A stretch of 64,000 bases of DNA from Lacticaseibacillus daqingensis (GCF_003946115.1 NZ_RHOH01000002.1:186001-250000); one strand, 5' to 3'. Positions 39,166 to 48,218 are shown, numbered from the stretch's first letter. Notes: generated from the letters alone by a model not told the origin. Translations and numbers: made by a program.

Positions 39166-40464
39166 ATGTCAGTAACTTATTCGGCCGCTGTGGCGGCGAT
39201 TCACGCCTTGCCGCGGCTGGCCAAAACCGGCGGCCACGAGCGTATTTTGGCCCTGCTGGGGGCGCTTGGCGACCCACAGACGCGCGGGCGTTTTGTGCAC
39301 GTGACGGGCACGAATGGCAAAGGCTCAACGGCCAACGCGATCGCGCATATTTTGACCGCCAGTGGGTTGACGGTGGGGCTGTTCACCTCGCCATTCATCA
39401 TGCGCTTCAATGAGCGGCTGATGATCGATGCGACTCCGATCGCCGATGCCGATTTGGTGACCGCCTACACCGCTACTGCCGATGCGTTGGCGCAACTGCA
39501 GGCGCAGGACGCCGCGTTTGGTGTGACGGAGTTTGAATTCATCACCGCAATGGCCTTTTGGTGGTTCGACCATGTCGGCGTTGATTGCGCGGTGATCGAG
39601 GTGGGGATCGGGGGGGATACGGACTCGACCAACGTCATCACGCCACTGGTCAGTGTCATCACAAGCGTGGGGCTGGATCACGCCGCCTTGCTGGGCCACA
39701 CGTTGACGAGTGTGGCCACGCATAAGGCGGGCATCATCAAGCCGGGGCGGCCGGTGGTGACCGCGGCCTTGGCCCCAGAAGCGGCCGCGGCAATTGCCAC
39801 CCGCGTCGCCGCCATGGGGAGTACCTGGCTGGTGGCGGGGCGGGATTTTGACGCGCATGCCGGCCGATTGCAGGGGTGGGGGCAGACATTCACTTACCGG
39901 GACGAGGACGGGCCGCAAAAGGGGCTGCAGCTGCCACTGGTCGGCCCCTACCAGCTGACCAACGCAGCTTTGGCGATTCGGGCCAGCAAGCTCGCTGCGG
40001 CGGCCATGCACTGGCCGCTTCGCCTGCGCGAAATCCGTCAGGGGCTGGCCGCTAGCACGTGGCCGGTGCGGATGGAGCGTGTGAGTGAGGACCCGCTGAT
40101 CGTGCTGGACGGGGCGCATAACCCGGAAGGCATTCGCGGCCTCGTTGACACCCTTCAACAGGTGTTCGGGCACCAACCGCTGACGCTGATCGTTGGTATT
40201 TTGGCAGATAAAGATGTGGCGACGATGATCACCCTGTTGGCGCACACCCCGTATCGGCTCTGGTTGGTGCCGGTGCCTGATACCCCGCGGGCCGAAGCGC
40301 TGAGCGATTATCCGCAGCACGCGCAGTTACAAACATTTGAGACGTGGCAGGCGGCGCTGGCGGCGCACTTGGCAACGGCGCGTGAGGACCCTGTGGTGAT
40401 CGCCGGGTCGCTATACTTGGTCAGTGCCGTGCGTCAGACATTGCTGGGAAATGAAACGGCGTAA
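39166..40464 (+). CDS. folC: Folylpolyglutamate synthase / dihydrofolate synthase
   Basis: The 432-residue Mur-ligase-like enzyme adds glutamate to folates. Motifs: HVTGTNGKGSTANAIAHIL (P-loop, about 45-63), the omega-loop ERLMIDATPI, EFEFITAMAFWWF, VIEVGIGGDTDSTNVI (Mg site, about 145-160) and the ligase box LDGAHNPEGI (about 320-329). ATG at 39166 follows GGAGGAG. Downstream by 39 bases is radC, the usual lactobacillar order folC-radC-mreB; there is no valS-folC fusion transcript because a terminator lies before the L,D-transpeptidase gene. Confidence 0.96.
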   Translation: MSVTYSAAVAAIHALPRLAKTGGHERILALLGALGDPQTRGRFVHVTGTNGKGSTANAIAHILTASGLTVGLFTSPFIMRFNERLMIDATPIADADLVTAYTATADALAQLQAQDAAFGVTEFEFITAMAFWWFDHVGVDCAVIEVGIGGDTDSTNVITPLVSVITSVGLDHAALLGHTLTSVATHKAGIIKPGRPVVTAALAPEAAAAIATRVAAMGSTWLVAGRDFDAHAGRLQGWGQTFTYRDEDGPQKGLQLPLVGPYQLTNAALAIRASKLAAAAMHWPLRLREIRQGLAASTWPVRMERVSEDPLIVLDGAHNPEGIRGLVDTLQQVFGHQPLTLIVGILADKDVATMITLLAHTPYRLWLVPVPDTPRAEALSDYPQHAQLQTFETWQAALAAHLATAREDPVVIAGSLYLVSAVRQTLLGNETA

Positions 40465-40503
40465 TCTTCTCTAAACGGTGTATTGCCAAGGAGGAGACGC
40501 AAG

Positions 40504-41151
40504 ATGCAACCACGTGAAGCATTGCAGGCGCACGGTGCGCGCACGTTGACCGATGAGGCGCTGGTTCGGGTGCTTTTGGGCAGCGGTTCGGCCACGGTTC
40601 CGCTGACTCAAACCGTTCGGGCGCTCGCTGACACCTACCCGCAACTGGTGGGGTTGGCCCGCGTGACCGTTGATGACCTGATGGCACTACCTGGGATCGG
40701 ATTGGGAAAGGCCGCACTGCTGTGTGCCGCGGTCGAGTTTGGGCGGCGCATTCAGACGCGCCAGGTGCTCCGCCAGGGGCGCATCCTATCCAGTCAGGCA
40801 CTGGGCACTGAGATGATCGCCCGGCTGGCGGGCGAAGTGCAGGAGGTGCTAGTCGCCGTGCTACTGGACGTCAAAAACGCGGTGATCGCGGAACGGGTGA
40901 TCGCGCGAGGCGGGATCGATCAGTCGATCGCCGATCCCCGGGTGGTTTTTCGCGAGGCGCTGTTGGCTAATGCGGCCAAACTGATTCTAGTGCACAATCA
41001 TCCCAGCGGTGACCCGGCCCCGTCGGCGGCGGATCGCACCCTGACCCAGCGGTTCGCCGACGCGGGGCAGCTGGTCGGCATCGCGCTGTTGGATCACCTG
41101 GTGGTTGGCGGTGGGCGTTACTTCTCGTTTGCGGCGGCAGGGAAGATATAA
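40504..41151 (+). CDS. radC: RadC-like JAB-domain protein
   Basis: The 215-residue protein has a helix-hairpin-helix region (about 48-65, [21 protein letters not shown]) and the JAB1/MPN-like domain with the metal motif [11 protein letters not shown] and a following Asp (about 168-181). The name RadC reflects an old repair link that was later disputed; the true role is unknown. ATG at 40504 follows AAGGAGG. It precedes mreB by 109 bases, and mreB has its own extended -10. Confidence 0.92.
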   Translation: MQPREALQAHGARTLTDEALVRVLLGSGSATVPLTQTVRALADTYPQLVGLARVTVDDLMALPGIGLGKAALLCAAVEFGRRIQTRQVLRQGRILSSQALGTEMIARLAGEVQEVLVAVLLDVKNAVIAERVIARGGIDQSIADPRVVFREALLANAAKLILVHNHPSGDPAPSAADRTLTQRFADAGQLVGIALLDHLVVGGGRYFSFAAAGKI

Positions 41152-41205
41152 GTTTTTGCAAATTCGCCGTGAAAATCGCATCAGCCGGGCGCCGCTTGCA
41201 GGGGT

Positions 41206-41215
41206 ATGCTATAAT
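41206..41215 (+). promoter_or_regulatory. mreB extended -10 promoter
   Basis: TATGC-TATAAT, a perfect extended -10, 45 bases before the start; no -35 at normal distance. Confidence 0.65.
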
Positions 41216-41260
41216 CATGAAGACCGAAAAAACGATGCAGTAGTTGAAGGAGAGAACATT

Positions 41261-42265
41261 TTGCTTGGATTAGGATCGAAGAACATCGGGATCGACCTCG
41301 GTACAGCCAACACCCTCGTGTACGTTGACGGGAAAGGGATCGTGACGCACGAGCCTTCCGTGGTCGCGAAAAATACACAAACAGACGAAATTATTGCCGT
41401 GGGCGAGGAAGCGCGGGCGATGATCGGCCGCACACCAGCGAACATCAACGCGATTCGGCCGATGAAAGACGGCGTGATTGCGGACTACGACACAACTGCT
41501 GCGATGCTCAAGTACTTCATGGACAAGGCGCTTGGCGGCAAGGGCAACCACCCGCAGGTGATGATCTGCGTCCCAAGTGGCGTCACCGAAGTGGAAAAGC
41601 GTGCCGTGATCGATGCGGCCAAGGTGGCCGGCGCCAAGGACGCGTTTGTCATTGAAGAGCCTTACGCGGCGGCGATCGGCGCCGGGTTGCCGGTCATGGA
41701 CCCAACCGGCAGCATGGTCGTTGACATTGGCGGTGGCACCACTGATGTGGCGACCATCTCCCTTGGCGGCATCGTGTCCAGCCGCTCCATTCGTATGGCG
41801 GGCGACAAGATCGACGAAGCGATCGTCAGCTACATTCGCCAGAACTTCAGTCTGCTGATCGGCGAACGAACTGCAGAGGACGTGAAGATCCAGATCGGTT
41901 CGGCGTCTATCGAAAAGGCTAAGGATATCGACGCGATGACGATTCGCGGGCGCGACTTGCTGACTGGTCTGCCGAAGACGATCGACATTGCCGCCACCGA
42001 CATCGCCACGGCGATGAACGAAATTGTGGTGGCGATCATCGATGCCATCAAGGAGACGCTGGAAGAGACCTCGCCTGAAATCGCGGCTGACGTGATCGAT
42101 CGCGGGATCGTGTTGACCGGGGGCGGCGCGATGCTTAAGCACCTGCCGGAAGTCATCTCCGAAGCAACCAAAGTGCCGGTCTTCGTTGCGGAGGCCCCAC
42201 TTGACTGCGTAGCGATCGGGACCGGCGAATCCCTCAAGAATATTGACGTATTGAAGAAGCACTAG
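41261..42265 (+). CDS. mreB: Rod shape-determining protein MreB
   Basis: The 334-residue actin-like protein forms membrane filaments that guide lateral wall synthesis. Motifs: [16 protein letters not shown] (phosphate 1, about 9-24), [31 protein letters not shown] (phosphate 2, about 155-166) and [14 protein letters not shown] (adenosine, about 285-298). I place the start at TTG 41261: AAGGAG is 8 bases upstream and the product then begins [14 protein letters not shown], lining up with known MreB starts; the upstream extension to 41105 lies over radC. A terminator separates it from mreCD. Confidence 0.96.
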   Translation: MLGLGSKNIGIDLGTANTLVYVDGKGIVTHEPSVVAKNTQTDEIIAVGEEARAMIGRTPANINAIRPMKDGVIADYDTTAAMLKYFMDKALGGKGNHPQVMICVPSGVTEVEKRAVIDAAKVAGAKDAFVIEEPYAAAIGAGLPVMDPTGSMVVDIGGGTTDVATISLGGIVSSRSIRMAGDKIDEAIVSYIRQNFSLLIGERTAEDVKIQIGSASIEKAKDIDAMTIRGRDLLTGLPKTIDIAATDIATAMNEIVVAIIDAIKETLEETSPEIAADVIDRGIVLTGGGAMLKHLPEVISEATKVPVFVAEAPLDCVAIGTGESLKNIDVLKKH

Positions 42266-42281
42266 GCCTGCTTGTGGGGTC

Positions 42282-42327
42282 ATGGGCCGGTGACCAACCG
42301 CTTGGTTGTGGGCCGGCCCATTTTTTT
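42282..42327 (+). terminator. Terminator between mreB and mreC
   Basis: ATGGGCCGG pairs with CCGGCCCAT around an inner ACCAACC/GGTTGT helix, followed by seven T residues. Confidence 0.88.
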
Positions 42328-42444
42328 GTGTCAGCGCGAGGTGGCGCGGATGCCGTGCGCATGGCGTGCGGCGTTCGTGACGCACGTCGCGCGACGCCCC
42401 CCAAAAGCCCGTGCGGCTTTGTATCTAACTGCTGGAGGTAGGGC

Positions 42445-43317
42445 ATGCAGAAGTTTTTTTCCAACAAAAAAATGATTATCCTGATGATCGCATTGCTGGC
42501 TAGCCTCGGCCTGGTGTTCAGCTCGATCTCGGTGCGCAACAATAAGGCCGCGCCGCCGCTGATGCAACAGATCGGCAACGACGTGGTCGGCATCGGGGCG
42601 CGCGTCGTGTCCGGACCGGCCGAATGGGTCAAAGACGGGCTGGATTCGGTCAACGATCTGCTCAATGCGTACCAAGAGAACAAACGCTTGAAGTCACAGA
42701 TCGATGACCTGGCCCAGACCAAGGTCCGCAACCAAACCCTAACGCGCGAGAACCAGTCGCTTAAAAAGCAGCTGAAGTTGAATGCCACCCTGATGGACTA
42801 CGGGCAGATCTCCGCGACGGTCATCTCGCGCACGCCGGATGATTGGCGCAACGTGTTCGTGATCAACAAGGGGTCCGGTGCCGGCGTCGCAAAGGGGATG
42901 CCGGTGATGTCCGGCTCTGGGCTGATCGGCCGCATTGTGGAGGTGGCCAAGACCAACGCCAAAGTCGAGATGATCTCGACAGATAACAAGGCGGCTGATC
43001 GGTTTGCGGCCATGATCATGACGGCTGGGGGCAAGACCATCAACGGGATCGTGACCAGCTACAACGAAAAAACGGGTCAGCTCGTTTTGGGTCAGGTCAA
43101 CACCACGGAAGCCATTAAGAAGGGTGCGAAGGTGGTCACGTCCGGGCTCGGTGGGGCAACGCCAAAGGGCTTATTGATCGGCACCGTGGCAAGCATCAAA
43201 AAAGACGACTTTGGGTTGGCCAACACGGTTTACCTGACCCCTGCGGCTGATCTGAATGACGCGGCGGTGGTGACCGTCATTGACCGGACGATCGAAGGTG
43301 ACGGCAATGCAGAATGA
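42445..43317 (+). CDS. mreC: Rod shape-determining protein MreC
   Basis: The 290-residue protein has a short basic tail, one membrane helix (about 8-28, KMIILMIALLASLGLVFSSI), a coiled coil (about 65-110, LNAYQENKRLKSQIDDLAQTKVRNQTLTRENQSLKKQL) and the outer beta domain (about 120-280) with VISRTPDDWRNVFVINKGSGAGVAKGMPV and TSGLGGATPKGLLIG. It scaffolds the elongasome and activates the penicillin-binding protein of lateral growth. ATG at 42445 follows GGAGGTAGG. mreD overlaps its end by 11 bases. Confidence 0.95.
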   Translation: MQKFFSNKKMIILMIALLASLGLVFSSISVRNNKAAPPLMQQIGNDVVGIGARVVSGPAEWVKDGLDSVNDLLNAYQENKRLKSQIDDLAQTKVRNQTLTRENQSLKKQLKLNATLMDYGQISATVISRTPDDWRNVFVINKGSGAGVAKGMPVMSGSGLIGRIVEVAKTNAKVEMISTDNKAADRFAAMIMTAGGKTINGIVTSYNEKTGQLVLGQVNTTEAIKKGAKVVTSGLGGATPKGLLIGTVASIKKDDFGLANTVYLTPAADLNDAAVVTVIDRTIEGDGNAE

Positions 43318-43846
43318 TAAGCCGTTCACTGGGCACGGCTGGGTGGCCTTGATCCTGCTGGTGGCGATGCTCCTGGATGGCACGCTCAGCCAGGTGTTGG
43401 CGCAGTGGCTGATGACCCCGACCTTCACGGGGGTGCCGCAGCTGACACTGATCGCGCTGTTGATGATCGCCTTGGCTCTACCCGAAGAGGACAATATCGT
43501 CATCATCGCGGGGGTCACGGGGCTGGTGTTTGACAGTTTTTACACCGGCATGCTGGGAGTGCACATGCTGCTCTGGCCGCTGTTGGTGTATGTCATTCGA
43601 CAGCTGGCCCCGCTTGTGCCGCGCGGGGCCCTGTATGTCGGTTCCGTGGTGATCATTGCGCTGACGGTGTACCTAGGGGCTTACTACTTTGTCAGCCGCT
43701 TTTTGGGCTTCACGGCGGCCGCGCCGGTTGACCTGATCGCCCATCACATGGGCCCCGGGCTGGCCGTCAACCTCGTTTTGTTCGCCGTCATCTACGCGCC
43801 AATGATGCAGGTGCTGAACCGGTTGCGCCCAGACCAGCGTGCCTAA
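43307..43846 (+). CDS. mreD: Rod shape-determining protein MreD
   Basis: The 179-residue protein has five to six hydrophobic helices (from about 11 to 170) and few charged residues, with MALPEED-like ALPEEDNI between helices 2 and 3 and FDSFYTGMLGVHMLLWPLLVYVIRQL. ATG at 43307 lies inside the end of mreC, with AAGGTG upstream; the overlap of 11 bases shows translational coupling. Sequence conservation of MreD is low, so position next to mreC is a main part of the evidence. Confidence 0.92.
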   Translation: MQNDKPFTGHGWVALILLVAMLLDGTLSQVLAQWLMTPTFTGVPQLTLIALLMIALALPEEDNIVIIAGVTGLVFDSFYTGMLGVHMLLWPLLVYVIRQLAPLVPRGALYVGSVVIIALTVYLGAYYFVSRFLGFTAAAPVDLIAHHMGPGLAVNLVLFAVIYAPMMQVLNRLRPDQRA

Positions 43847-43887
43847 CGCGAGAATGGGCAAACTGCCCGTTTAACGCCCGTGTTGCG

Positions 43888-43929
43888 CGACCGTCTGTGC
43901 CCCCTCATGGGGGTGCGGGCGGTCGTTTT
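43888..43929 (+). terminator. mreCD terminator
   Basis: CGACCG pairs with CGGTCG enclosing an inner CCCC/GGGG hairpin, followed by TTTT. Confidence 0.8.
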
Positions 43930-44022
43930 GCTTGTGCGAGCTGACCGAGTCCTGCCCTGCACTGGTGCGGTGGTGGGCCGGGCCGGAGAAGTTTGGCTTT
44001 AATCCGCCAAAGTGGGTAGGAA

Positions 44023-44033
44023 TGTGCGATAAT
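44023..44033 (+). promoter_or_regulatory. minCD extended -10 promoter
   Basis: TGTGC-GATAAT, 36 bases before the minC start; no clear -35. Confidence 0.55.
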
Positions 44034-44069
44034 AGGTAAGATAGCAACTAAGATTAACGGGGTGAAAAC

Positions 44070-44726
44070 GTGGAGGCAGTCACACTTAAGGGACGTAAGG
44101 CGGGCTTTGAACTGCAGCTGGCGGATTGGGCAGGCATCAGCGAACTCACGGCGCAACTGCAGACGCTTTTGGCGCGGCTTGCGACGGATACGCCGGAAGG
44201 CAATGTGGACTTTATGATCGAGACCGGCGACCGGGTTTTGGGGGCCGATCAGCTGGCGGAAGTGACGCGCGTGTTTGATGACTTCCCGCGCTTTTCGATC
44301 AAGTCGGTGCACGCAGAGGTGGACCACGTGGTGCCGCTGCGGCAGCGCTTCTTAGCCCAAAGCATCCACCTTGTCGGCGGGATCGTACGCTCCGGCCAGG
44401 TGGTCGACTGCACCGGTGACGTTTTGTTTGTCGGCACGTTACACCAAAGCGCCACCCTGCGCGCGACCAGGAGCATTTTCGTCCTCGGCGAGGTTGCCGG
44501 GCTGTTAATTGCCGGCTACACCGGTGACCAGGACGCGGTGATTGCCGGCGACATCAGCAAGGCGGGCCAAATTCGCATCGCGGACACAGTTGAGGTCGTT
44601 GAGGCCAATGATTATGGGCCCCAGACGCTGTGTTACATCAATGATCTGCACATTCTGGACCACGGGGCGCTCAGTGACTTGGGCAAGCTGCGGCCAAAAC
44701 TATTCCGGAAACTGGAGGACTTGTAA
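44070..44726 (+). CDS. minC: Septum site-determining protein MinC
   Basis: The 218-residue protein prevents Z rings at the poles. The N-terminal domain (about 1-95) opposes FtsZ polymerisation; the C-terminal beta-helix (about 108-205) has the repeated Gly pattern GGIVRSGQVVDCTGDVLFVGTLHQSATLRATRSIFVLGEVAGLLIAGYTGDQDAVIAGD and binds MinD. It starts with GTG at 44070 after GGGGTGA and overlaps minD by one base (TAATG). The last residues LRPKLFRKLEDL look like a short amphipathic end. Confidence 0.95.
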   Translation: MEAVTLKGRKAGFELQLADWAGISELTAQLQTLLARLATDTPEGNVDFMIETGDRVLGADQLAEVTRVFDDFPRFSIKSVHAEVDHVVPLRQRFLAQSIHLVGGIVRSGQVVDCTGDVLFVGTLHQSATLRATRSIFVLGEVAGLLIAGYTGDQDAVIAGDISKAGQIRIADTVEVVEANDYGPQTLCYINDLHILDHGALSDLGKLRPKLFRKLEDL

Positions 44727-45523
44727 TGGGAAATGCACTGGTCGTGACGTCGGGTAAGGGCGGGGTCGGCAAGACCACCACGACGGCAAACATCGGCACC
44801 GCGCTGGCGCTGCAAGGCAAGCGCGTCTGCTTGCTGGACCTCGATATCGGGCTGCGGAACCTGGACGTGGTGCTGGGCTTGTCCAACCGGATCATCTATG
44901 ACATCGTGGATGTCGCCACGGGCCGCGCCAAGTTGCACCAGGCCTTGATCAAGGACAAGCGCTTTGACGATTTGCTGTATGTATTGCCGGCGGCGCAAAA
45001 CGCCGAGAAGGATTCACTTGAACCCGCCCAGGTCAAAGACATCGTGGAAGCGTTGCGGCCTGAGTTCGACTGGGTGATCTTGGATTCCCCCGCGGGCATC
45101 GAGCAAGGCTTCCGCAACGCGGTGGAAGGGGCAGACGGGGCGATCGTGGTCACCACACCGGAAATCAGCGCGGTCAGCGATGCGGATCGGATCGTGGGCC
45201 TGCTGGAGCAGCGCGACATGGTGTTCCCGCCGCGCCTCGTGATCAATCGGATCCGTCAGCACATGATGGCGGATGGCCGGTCGATGGACATCGATGAGAT
45301 CACCAAGCATCTGGGGATCGATTTGCTGGGCATCATCGTGGATGACGACGACGTGATCGCCAGCTCGAACAAGGGCGAAACCGTGGTGATGGATCCCGAT
45401 CATCTGGCAAGCCAGGGCTACCGCAACATTGCGCGGCGGCTTTTGGGCGAAAGCGTGCCGCTTTTGAACATCGAACAAAAAAAAGTGGGCTTTTGGGCGC
45501 GACTTTTTCATCGCCAGGGTTGA
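44726..45523 (+). CDS. minD: Septum site-determining ATPase MinD
   Basis: The 265-residue ATPase has the deviant Walker A SGKGGVGKTTTTANIG (residues 9-24), DLDIGLRNLDVVLGL (switch 1 region) and VILDSPAGIEQG (Walker B). The C-terminal membrane-targeting helix KKVGFWARLFHRQG is intact. There is no minE beside it, so topological control is expected to come from DivIVA, which is at the end of this window, as in Bacillus. Its stop codon overlaps the next promoter (TTGACA at 45520). Confidence 0.97.
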   Translation: MGNALVVTSGKGGVGKTTTTANIGTALALQGKRVCLLDLDIGLRNLDVVLGLSNRIIYDIVDVATGRAKLHQALIKDKRFDDLLYVLPAAQNAEKDSLEPAQVKDIVEALRPEFDWVILDSPAGIEQGFRNAVEGADGAIVVTTPEISAVSDADRIVGLLEQRDMVFPPRLVINRIRQHMMADGRSMDIDEITKHLGIDLLGIIVDDDDVIASSNKGETVVMDPDHLASQGYRNIARRLLGESVPLLNIEQKKVGFWARLFHRQG

Positions 45524-45548
45524 CAAATGGCAAAAGCATGAGTATTAT
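45520..45548 (+). promoter_or_regulatory. Promoter of the T-box amino acid transporter operon
   Basis: Consensus TTGACA (45520-45525) overlapping the minD stop codon, 17 bases, TATTAT (45543-45548). Confidence 0.85.
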
Positions 45549-45569
45549 CTAAGACAATCATTCAAAACG

Positions 45570-45810
45570 TTGATTGGAAATGGCGCAAGGCCAGTGACCT
45601 AAGCGAGTCCGGAGTGGTGAAAGCCGGACGTCACCCCTGTCGCCTCACATCCAAGAGTGCCTGATTGAATTCAGTAGGTCAGGCCGGTTGAGCTCGTTAT
45701 CGCTGTGGTTGAAAGACCATGTGAGGCAGCCTTGGTGACAAGGTTGCGACATTGAGGTGGTACCGCGCGATGCGCCCTCATACAGCAGTAGCTGTGTGAG
45801 GGCGTTTTTT
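45570..45810 (+). promoter_or_regulatory. T-box module 1 of the amino acid transporter operon
   Basis: The stem I apical part reads GCGAGTCCGGAGTGGTGAAAGCCGG (45603-45627), the usual AG bulge and terminal loop. CGTTATC (45695-45701) is the conserved linker, and GAGGTGGTACCGCG (45754-45767) the T-box bulge. A perfect-to-near-perfect 13-base-pair terminator (45773-45804) and TTTTTT follow. The specifier is not certain; CTC (Leu) or CAC/CAT (His) at 45645-45650 are possible. Confidence 0.88.
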
Positions 45811-45820
45811 GGTTCCCCCG

Positions 45821-45922
45821 GGTCTTTCAACCACGTGAGGTCGGTGTGGTGACGCACCGACGAACTGAGGTGGCACCACGCAGACGCGTCCTCTTATCCG
45901 TTGGGATAAGGGGGCGCGTTTT
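45821..45922 (+). promoter_or_regulatory. T-box module 2 (antiterminator and terminator without stem I)
   Basis: A second T-box bulge, GAGGTGGCACCACG (45867-45880), follows the first terminator and has its own 15-base-pair terminator (45885-45918) with TTTT. There is a hairpin GTCGGTGTG/CGCACCGAC before it but no room for stem I. It starts with GGTCTTTCAACCAC (45821-45834), the exact reverse complement of 45705-45718 in module 1. Confidence 0.8.
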
Positions 45923-46015
45923 GCGTTGCGCCGACCAATCTCGTTTTGACCCCGCTCGGTTAGGCCGACCGAGCACTATCCGCCTGATGACAGGCATCCT
46001 GAGGAGGAACTGATT

Positions 46016-46693
46016 ATGGATTACATTTCATCAATTTTACCCGCTTTACTTGCCGGCACGAAGATGACGCTGTCGATCTTCTGCCTCACCCTAGTGGGCG
46101 CCATCCCACTGGGTATGTTGCTTTCGGTCGGCCTGATGCATCGTGAAACCGCAGGCGAAAGCGCCGTTAAAAAGTGGTTTTTCCGCATCTTGAAGGGCTT
46201 GATCGAAGCCTACGACTGGCTGTTCCGGGGCACGCCGCTGCTGCTCCAGCTGATTTTTGTCTTCTATGGACTGCCGCTGATCGGGATCGTGTTCGATCGC
46301 TTCAACGCCGCGGCATTTGCCTTCATCCTGAACTACGCGGCGTACTTCGCCGAGATCTTCCGCGGCGGCTTTGGCGCCGTGGCCGAAGGGCAGTTTGAAG
46401 CCGCCACGGTCTTGAATCTTACGCGTTGGCAGACCCTGCGCTTCATCGTGATCCCTCAGGTGCTCAAGATCGTCCTGCCATCCATGGGGAATGAAGTGAT
46501 CAACTTGGTCAAGGACTCCAGCCTGGTGTACGTCATCGGCTTGGGCGACCTGCTGCGGGCCGGCAATATCGCCACCGCACGCGATGTCACGCTGGTGCCG
46601 CTGGCGCTGGTCGGGGTCATTTACCTGCTGATGACGCTGGTGTTGACCTTTGCGCAAAAGAAGATCGAAAAGTCGTTCGACTACTACAAATAG
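46016..46693 (+). CDS. Polar amino acid ABC importer, permease
   Basis: The 225-residue protein is a HisM/GlnP-type permease with five membrane helices. The coupling motif is in EAATVLNLTRWQTLRFIVIPQVLKIVLPSMGNEVINLVKDSSLVYVIG (EAA loop, about 126-173). ATG at 46016 follows GAGGAGG. It forms an operon with an ATPase and a lipoprotein, and it is behind a double T-box, so its substrate should be the amino acid carried by the sensed tRNA. A single permease gene implies a homodimer. Confidence 0.92.
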   Translation: MDYISSILPALLAGTKMTLSIFCLTLVGAIPLGMLLSVGLMHRETAGESAVKKWFFRILKGLIEAYDWLFRGTPLLLQLIFVFYGLPLIGIVFDRFNAAAFAFILNYAAYFAEIFRGGFGAVAEGQFEAATVLNLTRWQTLRFIVIPQVLKIVLPSMGNEVINLVKDSSLVYVIGLGDLLRAGNIATARDVTLVPLALVGVIYLLMTLVLTFAQKKIEKSFDYYK

Positions 46694-46718
46694 GCCGCGG
46701 GCCCTTGGAGGATCAATT

Positions 46719-47342
46719 ATGCTAGAACTGAAGAATATCAACAAGCGCTTCAATGACCAGGTCGTCCTCAAAGACGTGTCGGTGACCATCGAAGACCAAA
46801 AGACCCTTGCCATCGTCGGCCCATCCGGTGCCGGCAAAACCACGCTGTTGCGCATCATCGCCGGCCTGACGGCGGCTGACAGCGGCACGTTTATCTGGAA
46901 CGGCCAAGCCACCACCCCTGCGCAGCTGCGCAAAGACGGCGTCATCGGCGTCGTGTTCCAAGGGTTTGAGCTCTTTCCGAACCTAACTGTGCTCAAAAAC
47001 ATCACCCTGGCCCCGATGTTGCAAGGACAAAGCGAGGCGGACGCCAAGGACCGCGCGCTTGAACTCTTGGCCGACTTGGACTTGGCCGACCAGGCGGACG
47101 CTTATCCATTCTCCCTGTCCGGCGGCCAAAAGCAGCGCGTCGCGATCGCCCGCGCCCTGGCGCTGAACCCCCAGATCCTGCTGTATGATGAGCCGACCTC
47201 CGCGCTTGACCCGAACCTGCGGCAAAGCGTCGCGAACCTGGTCAACAGCGTGAAGGATCAGGGCACCACACAAGTCGTGGTGACCCACGATATGGACTTT
47301 GCCCAAAGCGTTGCCGACACCACGTACACCGTCACGAAGTAG
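46719..47342 (+). CDS. Polar amino acid ABC importer, ATPase
   Basis: The 207-residue ATPase is short but complete: Walker A IVGPSGAGKTTLL (about 33-45), Q-loop VFQGFELFPN, signature LSGGQKQRVAIARAL (about 131-145), Walker B ILLYDEPTSALDP and switch His in VVVTHDMDF. It closely resembles GlnQ/HisP. The ATG at 46719 follows TTGGAGG. It is 25 bases after the permease gene and 10 bases before the lipoprotein gene. Confidence 0.94.
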   Translation: MLELKNINKRFNDQVVLKDVSVTIEDQKTLAIVGPSGAGKTTLLRIIAGLTAADSGTFIWNGQATTPAQLRKDGVIGVVFQGFELFPNLTVLKNITLAPMLQGQSEADAKDRALELLADLDLADQADAYPFSLSGGQKQRVAIARALALNPQILLYDEPTSALDPNLRQSVANLVNSVKDQGTTQVVVTHDMDFAQSVADTTYTVTK

Positions 47343-47352
47343 GAGGGCCGCG

Positions 47353-48162
47353 ATGAAAAAGAGATTACTAGCACTCGCCACCCTGCTGTTGACCCTGATC
47401 GCGGTCGCCGGGTGTGCCCGCACCAAAGCGGCGGACAGCTGGGCCCGCATTGAAAAAGACAAAACGGTGGTCATCGGGTTGGATGACACCTTCGTGCCGA
47501 TGGGCTTTCGGAATAAGGACGGCTCGCTGTCCGGCTACGACATCGACCTGGCCAAGGCGGTGTTCAAGCTTTACGGCATCAAGCCAGACTTTCAGACGAT
47601 CGAATGGTCGATGAAAGAAACCGAGTTGAAGAACCAGACCATCGACTTGATCTGGAACGGCTACTCGGTCACACCGGAGCGTCAAAAGCAGGTGGCCTTC
47701 TCGGCAGATTATCTGATCAACCACCAGATCCTGGTCACCAAGACCAGTGAAGGGGTGAAGAAGATGGCTGACATGGCCGGTAAAACGTTGGGGGTGCAAA
47801 CCGGCTCCAGTGGCGCAGCCGCCCTTGATGGCAGTCCCAAGCTGTTGAAGCAGTACATCAAGAATCAGGAGCCGGTGCTGTACGACACCTTCACCGACGC
47901 GTTCTTGGATCTGAACGCCGGCCGCATTCAAGGCATCTTCATGGACGAGGTGTACGCGCGCTACTATATCGCGCACCAACAGGACCCTACCGCTTACCAA
48001 GTGCTGTCCGGGACCTTTGACTCTGAGGATTTTGCAGTCGGGATGCGCAAGTCGGATACGCCGCTGCAAGCCAAAATCAACGCCGGCTTCAAGACCCTTG
48101 AGGCAAACGGGACACTGGCCAAGCTGAACAAGAAGTGGTTCGGCAAGGCGACCGTGAATTAA
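47353..48162 (+). CDS. Polar amino acid ABC importer, substrate-binding lipoprotein
   Basis: The 269-residue lipoprotein has a signal peptide with lipobox VAGC (Cys at about 20) and a family 3 solute-binding fold: VVIGLDDTFVPMGFRNKDGSLSGYDIDLAKAVFKLYG (about 38-74), DLIWNGYSVTPERQKQVAFSADYL (about 97-120), then LGVQTGSSGAAAL. The ligand Asp and Arg are present (ERQK arginine; YDIDL acid). Substrate class is polar amino acid; which one is not certain. ATG at 47353 follows AGGAGGG. It ends the T-box operon. Confidence 0.93.
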   Translation: MKKRLLALATLLLTLIAVAGCARTKAADSWARIEKDKTVVIGLDDTFVPMGFRNKDGSLSGYDIDLAKAVFKLYGIKPDFQTIEWSMKETELKNQTIDLIWNGYSVTPERQKQVAFSADYLINHQILVTKTSEGVKKMADMAGKTLGVQTGSSGAAALDGSPKLLKQYIKNQEPVLYDTFTDAFLDLNAGRIQGIFMDEVYARYYIAHQQDPTAYQVLSGTFDSEDFAVGMRKSDTPLQAKINAGFKTLEANGTLAKLNKKWFGKATVN

Positions 48163-48167
48163 GTGAG

Positions 48168-48201
48168 ACGCACCATCGCAGTTGAGCGGTGGTGCGTTTT
48201 T
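48168..48201 (+). terminator. Terminator of the amino acid importer operon
   Basis: ACGCACCA pairs with TGGTGCGT around a CGC/GCG inner step, followed by five T residues. Confidence 0.88.
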
Positions 48202-48218
48202 GCGGCCACAGAGTTTGG

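Noticed and set aside
41105-41260. Longer N terminus for MreB
   Set aside because: It overlaps radC and the promoter; TTG at 41261 has a ribosome site and gives the family start.
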